Source: Pauljensenia sp902373545 (GTDB taxonomy: Bacteria; Actinomycetota; Actinomycetes; Actinomycetales; Actinomycetaceae). From it: a stretch of 64,000 bases of DNA. Within the stretch, counting starts at the first letter, position 1. The number at the start of each line of letters is the position of its first letter. The stretch spans positions 124,001 through 188,000 of the forward strand of contig NZ_JAPWAG010000002.1 of NCBI RefSeq assembly GCF_041432775.1, read 5' to 3'. The translations under genes were made by a program, and so were the position numbers. The notes under the pieces are model-generated. The model saw nothing but the letters and a program-made list of their open reading frames with translations, did not search any database and had not been told where the DNA came from. Shown one piece after another: positions 49,724-58,328 of this stretch.

Positions 49724-51127
49724 TCAGTCGTCGAGAGCCTTGAGCTTCTCGTTCATCTGATCCTGTGCGGTCTTGAGGGCGGTCTTAGGATCAACCTCAC
49801 CGCGGATGGCCTTGTTGACGTTCTCGATGAGGGTATCCTTCACCGCGCCGGTCGCGTAGAAGACGTCGGTGTAGGCCTCGGCATCCTCGGCAGCCTTCGC
49901 GGCTTCCTCGTAGGCAGCCTTGAAGACGGGGTCGTCGGCGATCTCCGGCGGGTTGTTGACGAGCTTGTCGAGAGCCTCAGTGGCAGCCGGGAAGATGATG
50001 GCGCCGCCATCGTGCGTCCAGGCGTACTCGTTCTCAGCGTTAGTGATCCACTCGGCGAACTTCATGGCCAGGGGGGCATTCTTAGTCGTGACCGAGACGC
50101 CGATGTACTGGCCCTCGAAGACGGGCTTGATGCCGGGGTTGGTCGGGAAGGGGCCGACGCCAGTGTTCTCGTAGACGGTCGCATTGTTGCTCTTGACCGA
50201 CTTCAGGAAGGAGGCGTTGGGGGTACCGAAGGCGAGATTGCCGTCGGTGTATGCCTTGCCCGGGTCAGGCTCGCCGGTCAGCGAGTCCTTGGGGATAGCG
50301 CCGGAGGCGTAGAGCTCGGACAGCCGCGTCACGTAGTTGATGGCGGCCTCGTTGTCCGCAAAGTCGAAGGCGGTCTTGTCCTTGTTGAGCAGGGTGACGC
50401 CCATGCCGTGCAGCTGAGCAATCATGTACCACTCGGGAGAGCCGTAGATGCCGAAGTCGCCCTGCCCATCGGCGCCAACCTTTGCGGCGGCATCGAAGAG
50501 TTCGTCCATAGTCTTGGGCGGCATGTTCTCATCGAGCCCGGCGCGCTTGAACACCTCCTTGTTGTAGGTGGTGATGTAGGGGCCGAAGTACCAGGGCAGC
50601 GCCGTGTGGTGATCATTGGCGCCCAAGGCAGTGGACTCCCAAATGGAGGGCACGAACTTGTCGCCGATGCCGGGGGCCTTCACATCGTAGTCCATGAGGA
50701 AGTTGGACTTGGACAGCGCGAGGATCGTGGAGGAAGGAACGTTGACGACGTCCGCCATCTTGCAGTTCGAGGCCTGGGCCGTGATGGTCTGGTCAAACTC
50801 GGCGCCGCCACCCTGGTCGGTCCACTTGATCGTCACGCCGGGGTTGGCATCTTCGAATTCCTTGATCTTGGCCTTGAAGAAGTCCCCAAAGTCATTCTGC
50901 AGGCCCTGGGTCTGGAACGTGATCTCGCCTTCGACCTTCGAGGTGTCGATTGTCGAGTCGTCGATGTTGCCCGCGGGAACGTCGCAGGAGACGTCGGGTG
51001 CCGGGATGGAACCGGAGGCGGATCCACCGCCGCCGCTGCCAGAGCCACCACCGTCGCAGGCGGCCAGGCCGAGGGTGCTGAACATGGCAAGGGCAACGAT
51101 GCCTGCCGCCATCTTCTTCTTCAACAT
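49724..51127 (-). CDS. Sugar ABC transporter substrate-binding lipoprotein
   Basis: 467 residues. Lipobox STLGLAAC with Cys24, then a Gly/Ser linker; the mature part is a cluster B binding protein (GEITFQTQGLQNDFGDFFKA, NPGVTIKWTDQGGGAEFDQT, ALPWYFGPYITTYNKEVFKR). The sugar is unknown; beta-galactoside-containing oligosaccharides are plausible from the neighbouring beta-galactosidase. First gene of the SBP-permease-permease operon, with a LacI-type site 51 bp upstream. Confidence 0.9.
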   Translation of the reverse strand: MLKKKMAAGIVALAMFSTLGLAACDGGGSGSGGGGSASGSIPAPDVSCDVPAGNIDDSTIDTSKVEGEITFQTQGLQNDFGDFFKAKIKEFEDANPGVTIKWTDQGGGAEFDQTITAQASNCKMADVVNVPSSTILALSKSNFLMDYDVKAPGIGDKFVPSIWESTALGANDHHTALPWYFGPYITTYNKEVFKRAGLDENMPPKTMDELFDAAAKVGADGQGDFGIYGSPEWYMIAQLHGMGVTLLNKDKTAFDFADNEAAINYVTRLSELYASGAIPKDSLTGEPDPGKAYTDGNLAFGTPNASFLKSVKSNNATVYENTGVGPFPTNPGIKPVFEGQYIGVSVTTKNAPLAMKFAEWITNAENEYAWTHDGGAIIFPAATEALDKLVNNPPEIADDPVFKAAYEEAAKAAEDAEAYTDVFYATGAVKDTLIENVNKAIRGEVDPKTALKTAQDQMNEKLKALDD

Positions 51128-51177
51128 GCGAAACCTCCATTGGTCCGTTCTTGTTGGTCGATCGATGGGATCGAGTC

Positions 51178-51197
51178 ACTAACTATCTCGTGTTAGT
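51178..51197. promoter_or_regulatory. LacI-type operator upstream of the ABC operon
   Basis: On the minus strand ACTAACACGAGATAGTTAGT: ACTAAC, 8 bases, GTTAGT. Compare 54185-54204, ACTAAC-N8-GTTGGT with 16 identical positions or more. Confidence 0.7.
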
Positions 51198-51285
51198 TGA
51201 TGTATGAATCATAGCGACTTCATGTGCTCTACGCATCATTTGTCAGCCGCGTCGAGCGTCGTTATCAAGCCGCAACATAACAACG

Positions 51286-54159
51286 TCAGTTGCAACCATT
51301 CCCTACCTGGGCAATCACACACCTCAGCTCGCACTCGCGCATGCGCCCGGCGAACTCGGGCCGAGCGTCGGGACCGCACGATCGGGTGCCGATCCCATCC
51401 TGGAACACGTCGAGCCACAGGAACAGACGATTCGACTCGGGCAGATCCTCCCAGTGCGAGGCCTGGGCCAGCTCGCGCTCGTCCCACGGGCTGACGCTCC
51501 ACCCCAGGGGCGAGGCGGGGAGGATGAGGAACTCCCCGGCCTCGCCGCGAAGGGACAGGGCCTCAAGGCCCGCTCGGTGCCCGCCTTCCTGGGGCCGCAC
51601 GCCAACGTCCCATAGGTCAGAGGCGTCGGCGATGCCGCACCCCAGGGTGCCCGGAACGGACATGTCGGGGTAGCCGATCATCGTGTCGCCCAGCCAGGAC
51701 GCCTGCCAGGATGCTCCGGGAAGCTCGATGCGCAGGCCGAGGCGCGGCACGCGCGGGGGCCAATTGCCGTAGGGAGCAACCCGCGCCGAGACGGACACGC
51801 CGCGGGCCAGCCCCTCACCGATGCGGCAGGGCGCGTATTCCCACGTGAGAGTGACACCAAATTGCGCGGCGGGAGGCGACCAGCGTTCAACGACGCGGCG
51901 CACCGCCCCCTCCTCCTCGATGGAGACGAGGCGTCGGCGCAGCAGGTGCAGGCGCGCGCTTTCCCAGCGCATGGCGTGGGAGATCCCGGCTTCGCCGCGC
52001 CCGACGCCGAGGGGTCCCACGTCAGAGGCATCGATCCCCCAGTAGTCGACGGGGCCTCGGCCCCGATCATTGTCGGTGGGGGCACGGAACACGCTCAGCT
52101 CGACGCGAAGCGGCAGGAGCCACTCGCCAACACCCCGGAGGAGACCTCGCTCGTCAAGGAGATAGGACGCGTTGGATTGCTCGGCCGAAGGCTCGAGAGC
52201 GATGGGGGCATCCGCGAGCGCCCGCAGTCGCGCCTCCTCCTGCGCCGAGCCGCAGCGGGCTTCCTCGATGGCCCGGGCGAGCGCGGGAGCGTCCGGAGCC
52301 ATCGCAGCCACCCAGGCCCACGTGCCCGCATAGGGCCGCGAGAGCGCGTCGACGAGTCCGTCGCACACGAAGTTGCCGTCGTGGACCTCCTCGCCGAAGT
52401 CACCACCGTAGGACAGGACGCGGCGCCCGTCCGACAGGGCGCGCCACAGGGCATGGTCGCGCCATTCCCACACGAATCCGCCGGCGTGGCGGGGGTGACT
52501 CATCTGCGCGGCGTAGCCGGGCGCGCCAGCGGGGCCGGTTCCCATGGCGTGCAGGTACTCGCACATGAGGTAGGGGGCGCGGCGGATGCGTTCGCGCGCC
52601 GCGTCGTCGACCTGCGCTGCCACGTGGGTCGGCACGGCGACCTCTGCGTGGAGATCGCTATCGTCGAGGACGGCGGCGACCTCCTCGAGGGTTGGGTACA
52701 TGCGCGAGTAAATATCCGTGTATTCCAGGGCGTGGTCGCCCTCGTAGTGGACGACGGCGCGCCCACCCGTGCGCTCGCGGATCCAGCGCGCACAGGCGGC
52801 CAAGTTCACCCCAGTACCCGACTCGTTGCCCAGGCTCCAGCTCATAATCGAGGGATGATTCTTGTCCCGCTCGAAGGCTCGCACTGTTCGATCTAGGTAG
52901 GCGCCGGCCCAGCGCGGGTCGTCGGAGGGATTGTCGATCCACTCCCCCGTCCCTTCGAAGCCGTGCGTCTCGATGTCACCTTCGAGCATGACCCACAGCC
53001 CGATCTCGTCGGCCAGGTCCAGCAGGCGCGGGTGGGGCGGGTAGTGAGAGGTACGGATCGCATTGATTCCCATGGACTTCATGAGAACCAGGTCGGCCCG
53101 CGCCCACTCGTCATCGAAGACGCGCCCTTCGTCGGCACGCACCTCGTGCCGGTTCACGCCGTTGAGCGTCAGGGGCGCCCCGTTGGCGGTCAGCACGCCG
53201 CCGTCGATACTCACGCGCCGGAATCCGACGCGCAGCGAGCGGTCCCCACTGACGAGGCCGTCTCCCCCTTGGATGCTCACGTGCGCGTCGTAGAGGGCGG
53301 GGTCGTTCGCGCTCCACGGGCGCACATCCCCCAGTGAGAGGCGCTCGGAGCGGTAGCGCCCGTCGGCGCCCCGCTCAAGGGCCAGCAGGCAGGAGCCGAC
53401 GCCGCCGATGTCGAGTCGCCCCACCAGGGAGGCCTCGCGAGCGCCAAGCACCCGGGCCTCGACGCTCGCGTAGCCGACCCCGGCCTCGTAATCGGTGTCG
53501 ATCCACAGATCCTCGATCGCGCCGGGGGCGAGGTGACGCAGGCTCACGGAACGGAAGATGCCGGGAAGCCACCACTGATCCTGGTCCTCCAGATAGCTGC
53601 CGGAGCTGAACTGGTGAACGCGGACAGTGATCGTGTTCGCGCCGGGGCGGACCAGATCGGTCACGTCGAACTCGTGGGCCAGGCGCGAGCCGCGCGCCAT
53701 CCCCACCCACGTGCCGTTGACCCACACGGTGGCCTGGCTTTCAACACCGTCGAAGCGCAGGGCGACGACCCCTTCCCCCCAACTGTCAGGCAGGTCGAAG
53801 GAGCGGCGGTAGTCGCCGACGGGATTCTCCTCGGGCGGGTAGGGAGGGTCCACCGGGAAGGGGAAGTCGACGTTCGTGTAGGCGGGGCGCCCGTAGAGCC
53901 CGTCCTCGCGCAGCACCCAGTGGCTGGGGACGTCGATGTCGCCTGTGACGGGCTCGGCCGGCGGCTCGGCCCAGGGGCGCTCAGCGTCGACGAAGGGATC
54001 GGGATCTGTGCGGAAGTGTGCGAAGCTCCAGGTTCCATCGAGGCTGATCACGCCCGAGTCGTCGGCCAGATGGGAGCGAGGCGGCAGGAGGGCGCCCGCG
54101 CCGGGAGAGTAGGAAGGTATCATCATTATCACGTCTGCGTGCCTTTCGGATGTCGTCAT
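51286..54159 (-). CDS. Beta-galactosidase, GH2 family (LacZ-like)
   Basis: 957 residues. Order: sugar-binding jelly roll (GDIDVPSHWVLREDGLYGRP), immunoglobulin-like domain, TIM barrel with NGVNRHEVRADEGRVFDDEW near residue 335 and acid/base Glu in IMSWSLGNESGTG near 440, nucleophile Glu in PYLMCEYLHAMGTGPAG near 520, then a beta-galactosidase small-chain domain. LacZ-type motifs are complete. No signal peptide, so it cleaves imported oligosaccharides. ATG 54159 (MTTSERHADV) is chosen over 54222, since the extra residues would overlap the operator. Confidence 0.93.
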   Translation of the reverse strand: MTTSERHADVIMMIPSYSPGAGALLPPRSHLADDSGVISLDGTWSFAHFRTDPDPFVDAERPWAEPPAEPVTGDIDVPSHWVLREDGLYGRPAYTNVDFPFPVDPPYPPEENPVGDYRRSFDLPDSWGEGVVALRFDGVESQATVWVNGTWVGMARGSRLAHEFDVTDLVRPGANTITVRVHQFSSGSYLEDQDQWWLPGIFRSVSLRHLAPGAIEDLWIDTDYEAGVGYASVEARVLGAREASLVGRLDIGGVGSCLLALERGADGRYRSERLSLGDVRPWSANDPALYDAHVSIQGGDGLVSGDRSLRVGFRRVSIDGGVLTANGAPLTLNGVNRHEVRADEGRVFDDEWARADLVLMKSMGINAIRTSHYPPHPRLLDLADEIGLWVMLEGDIETHGFEGTGEWIDNPSDDPRWAGAYLDRTVRAFERDKNHPSIMSWSLGNESGTGVNLAACARWIRERTGGRAVVHYEGDHALEYTDIYSRMYPTLEEVAAVLDDSDLHAEVAVPTHVAAQVDDAARERIRRAPYLMCEYLHAMGTGPAGAPGYAAQMSHPRHAGGFVWEWRDHALWRALSDGRRVLSYGGDFGEEVHDGNFVCDGLVDALSRPYAGTWAWVAAMAPDAPALARAIEEARCGSAQEEARLRALADAPIALEPSAEQSNASYLLDERGLLRGVGEWLLPLRVELSVFRAPTDNDRGRGPVDYWGIDASDVGPLGVGRGEAGISHAMRWESARLHLLRRRLVSIEEEGAVRRVVERWSPPAAQFGVTLTWEYAPCRIGEGLARGVSVSARVAPYGNWPPRVPRLGLRIELPGASWQASWLGDTMIGYPDMSVPGTLGCGIADASDLWDVGVRPQEGGHRAGLEALSLRGEAGEFLILPASPLGWSVSPWDERELAQASHWEDLPESNRLFLWLDVFQDGIGTRSCGPDARPEFAGRMRECELRCVIAQVGNGCN

Positions 54160-54184
54160 CGAAACTCCGATCGTTGACACCAAG

Positions 54185-54204
54185 ACTAACACGTTATAGT
54201 TGGT
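54185..54204. promoter_or_regulatory. LacI-type operator between beta-galactosidase and its regulator
   Basis: ACTAACACGTTATAGTTGGT, imperfect palindrome ACTAAC-N8-GTTGGT, in the 84-bp space between the divergent starts, so it can control both. Confidence 0.75.
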
Positions 54205-54243
54205 GTGTTTCCGCAAACACACACGAGGAATTGGGAGCCCATC

Positions 54244-55347
54244 ATGGAGCGCGCAACCCGGGCCGACGTCGCTCGCGTCGCAGGCGTCGCCCCCTCAACC
54301 GTGTCGCTGGTCCTCAACGGTCGAGGCCGTGATGTCAAGATCGCTCCGGCAACCATCGAGCGCGTCCGACAGGCAGCCCGCGACCTCAACTACATCCCCA
54401 ACGCAGCGGCGCGCTCGCTGCGCCGAGGAAAATCCCACCTCATCGCCCTCCTCATGGCCGAACTGCCCGACGACCCCTTCGTCCCCGTCGTCCACACCGT
54501 CCTCACGACAGCCATGATTGACATCCAGCGCCGCGGCTACCTCCTCCTACCCCTCTTCCAGTCCGGCGACGGCGCCTCCGACGCCGAAGTCATCCGAGGA
54601 GTTCTGGGCGACACCCAGCTGGCCGGCATCATCCGCGAAACCACCTCCGCCGAGGCCTTCACCTCGCGCCTGCTCGCCAACCTCGGCATCCCCGTCGTCG
54701 CCATGTCCATGATCGAGGCCAACCCCACAGGCTCCGAATCGTCGCTCGTGCGCATCGACGAAGGCTCCGGCGTCCACGACATCATCTCCTCCTGCACCCT
54801 CGTCAACCCGGACACTGGCCTCGGATCCGGCCGCGCCGTCTTCCTCGCCGGCCCCAACACCAACCACGCCCGCCAAAACCCCATCGCACGCGCCTTCGGC
54901 ACCAACTTCACCCTCTACTCCCTGCCCGACTGGGAAGCATCCACCGCATACCAGGCCTCCCTGCGCCTGCTCACCGAGGACCCCACGATCTCACTCATCG
55001 CTCTCGCCGACGACTCACAGGCTCCCGGCGTCTTCCAAGCCGCCGCGGACCTCGACCTGTCAGTACCCACCCACCTGTCCATCCTCGGCTTTGGCAACCA
55101 AGACCACCGCAGCGCCGACGCCATGGGCCTCACCACCGTCGACTGGCCCCTCAAAGACATGACCTCCACCGCCGTCACCTCCATCATCAACGTCATCGAA
55201 GGACGCCCTCCCGCCGACAGCATCCACCCCGGCCCCCTGACCTTGACCCTGACCGAGGAGGCAACCCCGGCCTCGTCCCAGGCGATCCCCGTCGCAACCA
55301 TCCCCACGCGCCCCGTCTGGCGCGCCTCGGTCGCCCGGCGGCGCTAA
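54244..55347 (+). CDS. LacI-family transcriptional regulator
   Basis: 367 residues. N-terminal LacI HTH RADVARVAGVAPSTVSLVLN with hinge RVRQAARDLNYIPNAAARSL (residues 5-62), followed by a periplasmic-binding-protein-like sensor. Probably represses the beta-galactosidase, the ABC operon and the secreted protein gene and is released by a sugar. ATG 54244 has GGGAG 8 bases upstream. Confidence 0.93.
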   Translation: MERATRADVARVAGVAPSTVSLVLNGRGRDVKIAPATIERVRQAARDLNYIPNAAARSLRRGKSHLIALLMAELPDDPFVPVVHTVLTTAMIDIQRRGYLLLPLFQSGDGASDAEVIRGVLGDTQLAGIIRETTSAEAFTSRLLANLGIPVVAMSMIEANPTGSESSLVRIDEGSGVHDIISSCTLVNPDTGLGSGRAVFLAGPNTNHARQNPIARAFGTNFTLYSLPDWEASTAYQASLRLLTEDPTISLIALADDSQAPGVFQAAADLDLSVPTHLSILGFGNQDHRSADAMGLTTVDWPLKDMTSTAVTSIINVIEGRPPADSIHPGPLTLTLTEEATPASSQAIPVATIPTRPVWRASVARRR

Positions 55348-55365
55348 CGCGCCCGCCGCACCCGC

Positions 55366-55378
55366 TACAGTAGCTTCA
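55366..55378 (+). promoter_or_regulatory. -10 box with leaderless start for the gene at 55378
   Basis: TACAGT (55366-55371) is followed after six bases by the ATG, with no ribosome-binding site between. This is the layout of leaderless actinobacterial mRNAs. Confidence 0.55.
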
Positions 55379-56343
55379 TGTCCACCTCCATCAGCTTCAC
55401 GCACCCCGTGGGCACGATGTGCCCCGGATACGTCACGCGCGCCCTCATGCCCTACCTCATTGGTAGGCTCGGGGCCGACGGCGTCACCGCCTCGCTCGTC
55501 GTCGAGCCGGGCGACTCGTCGATGTTTCTGGTCATCAAGGACTTATTCCGCTACAACCTCTCACCCCTGTTTATTCAGCTCCTCGAGGCACCCCCGATCT
55601 CGCACAAGGAGATCCTCAACCGGTGGGCCGACGGGGTCTGCAACCGCATCCGCATAGAAGCCGCACAACTCGCCAACCCGAACGTGCTGCGCCAACGCGT
55701 ACGCACCGAGCTCGTGCCCAGCCACACGACCCAACACCCCGACTTCTCCTACGCGCGTCCCTTCGGCGCCGGCCTCTCGCTCATCCTGAGCATCGTCCAC
55801 GAGGCCGGGGCATCCAGGTGCACCACCGACGGCTTAAGGCTGCGCCCCCTGAGCGTCGACGAACTCTTCCACTACGGGCAGGCCAACACCGACGCCGCAC
55901 CGATCACCACCGTGCAGCCATCCGGGCCGACCACATGCCTGTCCAGCCAATCGCCGTTCATCGCGGCCAAGGCCGCGAACATGCCCGCGCTGCTCGCGCG
56001 ACAGGAGATCACCGCTCCGAACGGCCTGTTCGTCATGCTCCCGCAGCAGCAGCTCCTGTTTTACGCCCCCGCCGACCCCAACAACATCTCCGCACAGCTA
56101 CACTCCCTCGTCGACTTCGTCCGATTCCCGATCATCGACGCGCAGACCAACAACCCCCACCGCGCCCTGAGCCGCGACATCTTCTATTACTCGCCCGACG
56201 GCACGCTCGACGCCATCACCCGCGCCGACGACCCCGATGTCCAAGAACTGCTGAGCAATCCCCACATCAGCTCCACCAACTACCACGTCAGCGTACAGAA
56301 ATACCTCTCCCCCGCCTTCGAGCAACGTTTCTTCTCCCACTAG
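55378..56343 (+). CDS. Unknown-function protein, tandem paralogue 1
   Basis: 321 residues, cytosolic, no signal peptide or membrane helix. Shares with the next gene ARPFGAGLSLILSI / ARPFPGGLALALCL, SVDELFHYGQANTDAAPI / GLDELYHWGQINTDNEAI and YSPDGTLDAITRADDPDVQE / CSPDGTFGAITRSNHPDVQE, with the order of blocks kept throughout. I recognise no family. Base composition matches the backbone. Confidence 0.6.
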   Translation: MSTSISFTHPVGTMCPGYVTRALMPYLIGRLGADGVTASLVVEPGDSSMFLVIKDLFRYNLSPLFIQLLEAPPISHKEILNRWADGVCNRIRIEAAQLANPNVLRQRVRTELVPSHTTQHPDFSYARPFGAGLSLILSIVHEAGASRCTTDGLRLRPLSVDELFHYGQANTDAAPITTVQPSGPTTCLSSQSPFIAAKAANMPALLARQEITAPNGLFVMLPQQQLLFYAPADPNNISAQLHSLVDFVRFPIIDAQTNNPHRALSRDIFYYSPDGTLDAITRADDPDVQELLSNPHISSTNYHVSVQKYLSPAFEQRFFSH

Positions 56344-56410
56344 GCGACCGCCCGCCGCACCCGGATCCGCAAGGCCGCCCCGGCCTCGTCCCAGATCCCC
56401 CACACCCCCG

Positions 56411-56423
56411 TAGAATCAACCCA
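56411..56423 (+). promoter_or_regulatory. -10 box with leaderless start for the gene at 56423
   Basis: TAGAAT (56411-56416), six bases, then ATG, the same spacing as in front of the paralogue at 55378. Confidence 0.55.
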
Positions 56424-57361
56424 TGGACCGCCACGAGATCACCGAACGGACCCTGCCATTCCTCCTGCGACGGCTGCACGACGCGGGGATCTCGGCAACG
56501 CCCCACGTCGACTCACACACGGGCGACATCTACCTGAAAGTCGACGGGTGGAGGCGCATCAACGTGGAGAACCTTATCGACGAACTCGCCCAGACGGATC
56601 CCTCCACGCACGAGGTCAGAATCGAGCGATGGGTCGCCTTCATCATGGAGTCCGGCCGTATCGCCGAACAGTCCGTCACCGACCCCGACGAGCTGCGCCA
56701 GCGCGTGCGGACCCGCATCATCCCCGCGAACCTTGCCGCCAACCCCCACCTCAGCTACGCGCGCCCCTTCCCCGGCGGCCTTGCTCTGGCCCTGTGCCTC
56801 GACTTTCCTAACACCGTCACAACCGTCAGCAACGGGCACCTCGAGAAGTACCCAATCGGCCTCGACGAGCTCTACCACTGGGGGCAGATCAACACCGACA
56901 ACGAAGCCATCGACGAGCACACCACCTGCGGCCCCTTCACGGGAATCGCCGGGCAGTCACTGTTCATCGCATCGAAGGCCGCGCACATCGCCTCCCTGGT
57001 CTCGACGCTCCACATCGACGCACCCCACGGGCTCTTGTTCGCGATCCCCGACCGTTCCGTCCTCCTGTACGCACCCGCCGACCCGACGTCGCCAACCCAT
57101 CAATTCGTCAGCCTCGTGGACTACCTCCGCATCGACATCCTGCAGCGCCTCCACACCACGCCCGCGCGCATACTCAGCAAGGACCTGTTCTACTGCTCAC
57201 CCGACGGCACCTTCGGTGCCATCACGCGAAGCAACCACCCCGACGTGCAGGAACTCTTCACAAACCCAGATCTGGACGCGGACAGATTCACGGAGCTTGC
57301 GCTCACGTACATGACTTTTTTCGAGGGCTACCACATGCGCTTCTATCCCCCGAACATGTGA
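56423..57361 (+). CDS. Unknown-function protein, tandem paralogue 2
   Basis: 312 residues beginning MDRHEITERTLPFLLRRLHD. Clear paralogue of the preceding gene (blocks listed there; also RQRVRTRIIP/RQRVRTELVP and IAGQSLFIASKAAHIASL versus LSSQSPFIAAKAANMPAL). Both end in a variable tail. No family recognised; DUF1444-like proteins come to mind from the fold-like rhythm only, which I would not rely on. Confidence 0.6.
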   Translation: MDRHEITERTLPFLLRRLHDAGISATPHVDSHTGDIYLKVDGWRRINVENLIDELAQTDPSTHEVRIERWVAFIMESGRIAEQSVTDPDELRQRVRTRIIPANLAANPHLSYARPFPGGLALALCLDFPNTVTTVSNGHLEKYPIGLDELYHWGQINTDNEAIDEHTTCGPFTGIAGQSLFIASKAAHIASLVSTLHIDAPHGLLFAIPDRSVLLYAPADPTSPTHQFVSLVDYLRIDILQRLHTTPARILSKDLFYCSPDGTFGAITRSNHPDVQELFTNPDLDADRFTELALTYMTFFEGYHMRFYPPNM

Positions 57362-57394
57362 GGCGGCTCGAAAGAGTGAGGGCTCCGGCCGCGC

Positions 57395-57462
57395 CCCTCC
57401 GAGGCACCTCCGAGGCCCTCCGAGCGCCCTCCGAGCGCCCTCCGAGCGCCCTCCGAGCGACT
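57395..57462. repeat. 11-bp tandem repeat (CCCTCCGAGCG), about five copies
   Basis: Tandem units at an 11-bp step just before element C, in the non-coding space 57362-57814. Confidence 0.8.
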
Positions 57463-57487
57463 CACCCACGAATGGTTTCCCCACAAT

Positions 57488-57596
57488 GTCGCACGTAATT
57501 TGGGTCCCCTCACTTTTCTTAGGGGTCGAGAAAACCGCATGATTCCAACGATCAGATTTCAAATCCTGAAATACTCCCGGGGGAATTACGTGCGAC
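57488..57596. repeat. Copy C of the ~109-bp terminal-inverted-repeat element
   Basis: Begins GTCGCACGTAATTTGGGT, ends GGGGGAATTACGTGCGAC; 13-bp perfect terminal inverted repeats. Internal hairpins CCCCT..AGGGG and ATTTCA..TGAAAT. Confidence 0.9.
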
Positions 57597-57605
57597 TTTT
57601 CTGGG

Positions 57606-57660
57606 GCAGCACGACGGGTAGGCGGCAGCACGACGGGTAGGCGGCAGCACGACGCGCATA
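57606..57660. repeat. 19-bp tandem repeat (GCAGCACGACGGGTAGGCG), about three copies
   Basis: Starts at 57606, 57625 and 57644, between elements C and D. The same unit resumes after element D at 57794. Confidence 0.85.
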
Positions 57661-57673
57661 GTTCCCCCACAAT

Positions 57674-57782
57674 ATCGCACGTAATTTGGGTCCCCTCACT
57701 TTTCTTAGGGGTCGAGAAAACCGCATGATTCCAACGATCAGATTTCAAATCTTGAAATACTTCCGGGGGAATTACGTGCAAC
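57674..57782. repeat. Copy D of the ~109-bp terminal-inverted-repeat element
   Basis: Differs from copy C at only a few positions, in the same orientation 186 bp away, so C plus its 19-bp array was tandemly duplicated. Right end AATTACGTGCAAC has lost one TIR match. Confidence 0.9.
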
Positions 57783-57814
57783 TTTTCTGGGGCAGCACGA
57801 CGGGTAGGCGGCAG

Positions 57815-58168
57815 CACCCGCGCGTCGTCCAGGACCGTCGCAACGGGCGCCTCGTCCTCATCGACCACTTCCCCGGCGGAATCGGACAGCCCAACGCTGC
57901 GCCCTGGCCGAGTGAGGAGTGCCCCGAGCGCGTCGTCTTCGCCAACGCCTCGCAGATGCGCCCCTATCGAGGCCGTGGCGTGCTACGCCTGTCGGAGGAC
58001 GGAGGGCGCACCTGGATCGCGTCGCGCACCTTCAACCCCGCCCACTACGTCTACCAGTGCATGACGATTCTGCCCGACGGCACGCTGGGCCTGCTCTGGG
58101 AGCGCGAGATGCAGGGCCTATCTTTCACCTGCATCCCTCTGCAGTGGATTGAGGCCGCGAAGATGTGA
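57815..58168 (+). pseudogene. 3' fragment of a sialidase gene
   Basis: In one open frame: VVQDRRNGRLVLIDHFPGGI, FANASQMRPYRGRGVLRLSE, an Asp-box SEDGGRTW, then FNPAHYVYQCMTILPDGTLG and LLWEREMQGLSFTCIPLQWI. This is the C-terminal beta-propeller end of an exo-alpha-sialidase. The catalytic N-terminal two-thirds are absent; the left end is the 19-bp repeat after element D. A longer frame into the repeats (57686) is meaningless. It probably makes no active enzyme. Confidence 0.8.
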
Positions 58169-58275
58169 ACACATCGCTCACCCCCAACGAGGCGACCGCA
58201 GCGCACTCCTTCCCCGGCCAGCGGCCCTCGCGCGCCTCACTGCCACGGCTCACCACTGAGGGCCATGCATAGCGA

Positions 58276-58305
58276 GAGGGCGGGTACCGACAGGTACCCG
58301 CCCTC
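58276..58305 (-). terminator. Terminator of glmM
   Basis: 13-bp perfect stem GAGGGCGGGTACC / GGTACCCGCCCTC, 24 bases past the glmM stop. Confidence 0.75.
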
Positions 58306-58328
58306 GGCGCATTGAGTCACGGAGACGA

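Noticed and set aside
57606..57812. Possible CRISPR or direct-repeat origin
   Set aside because: The 19-bp units are head-to-tail without spacers, and no DnaA boxes or replication genes are nearby.
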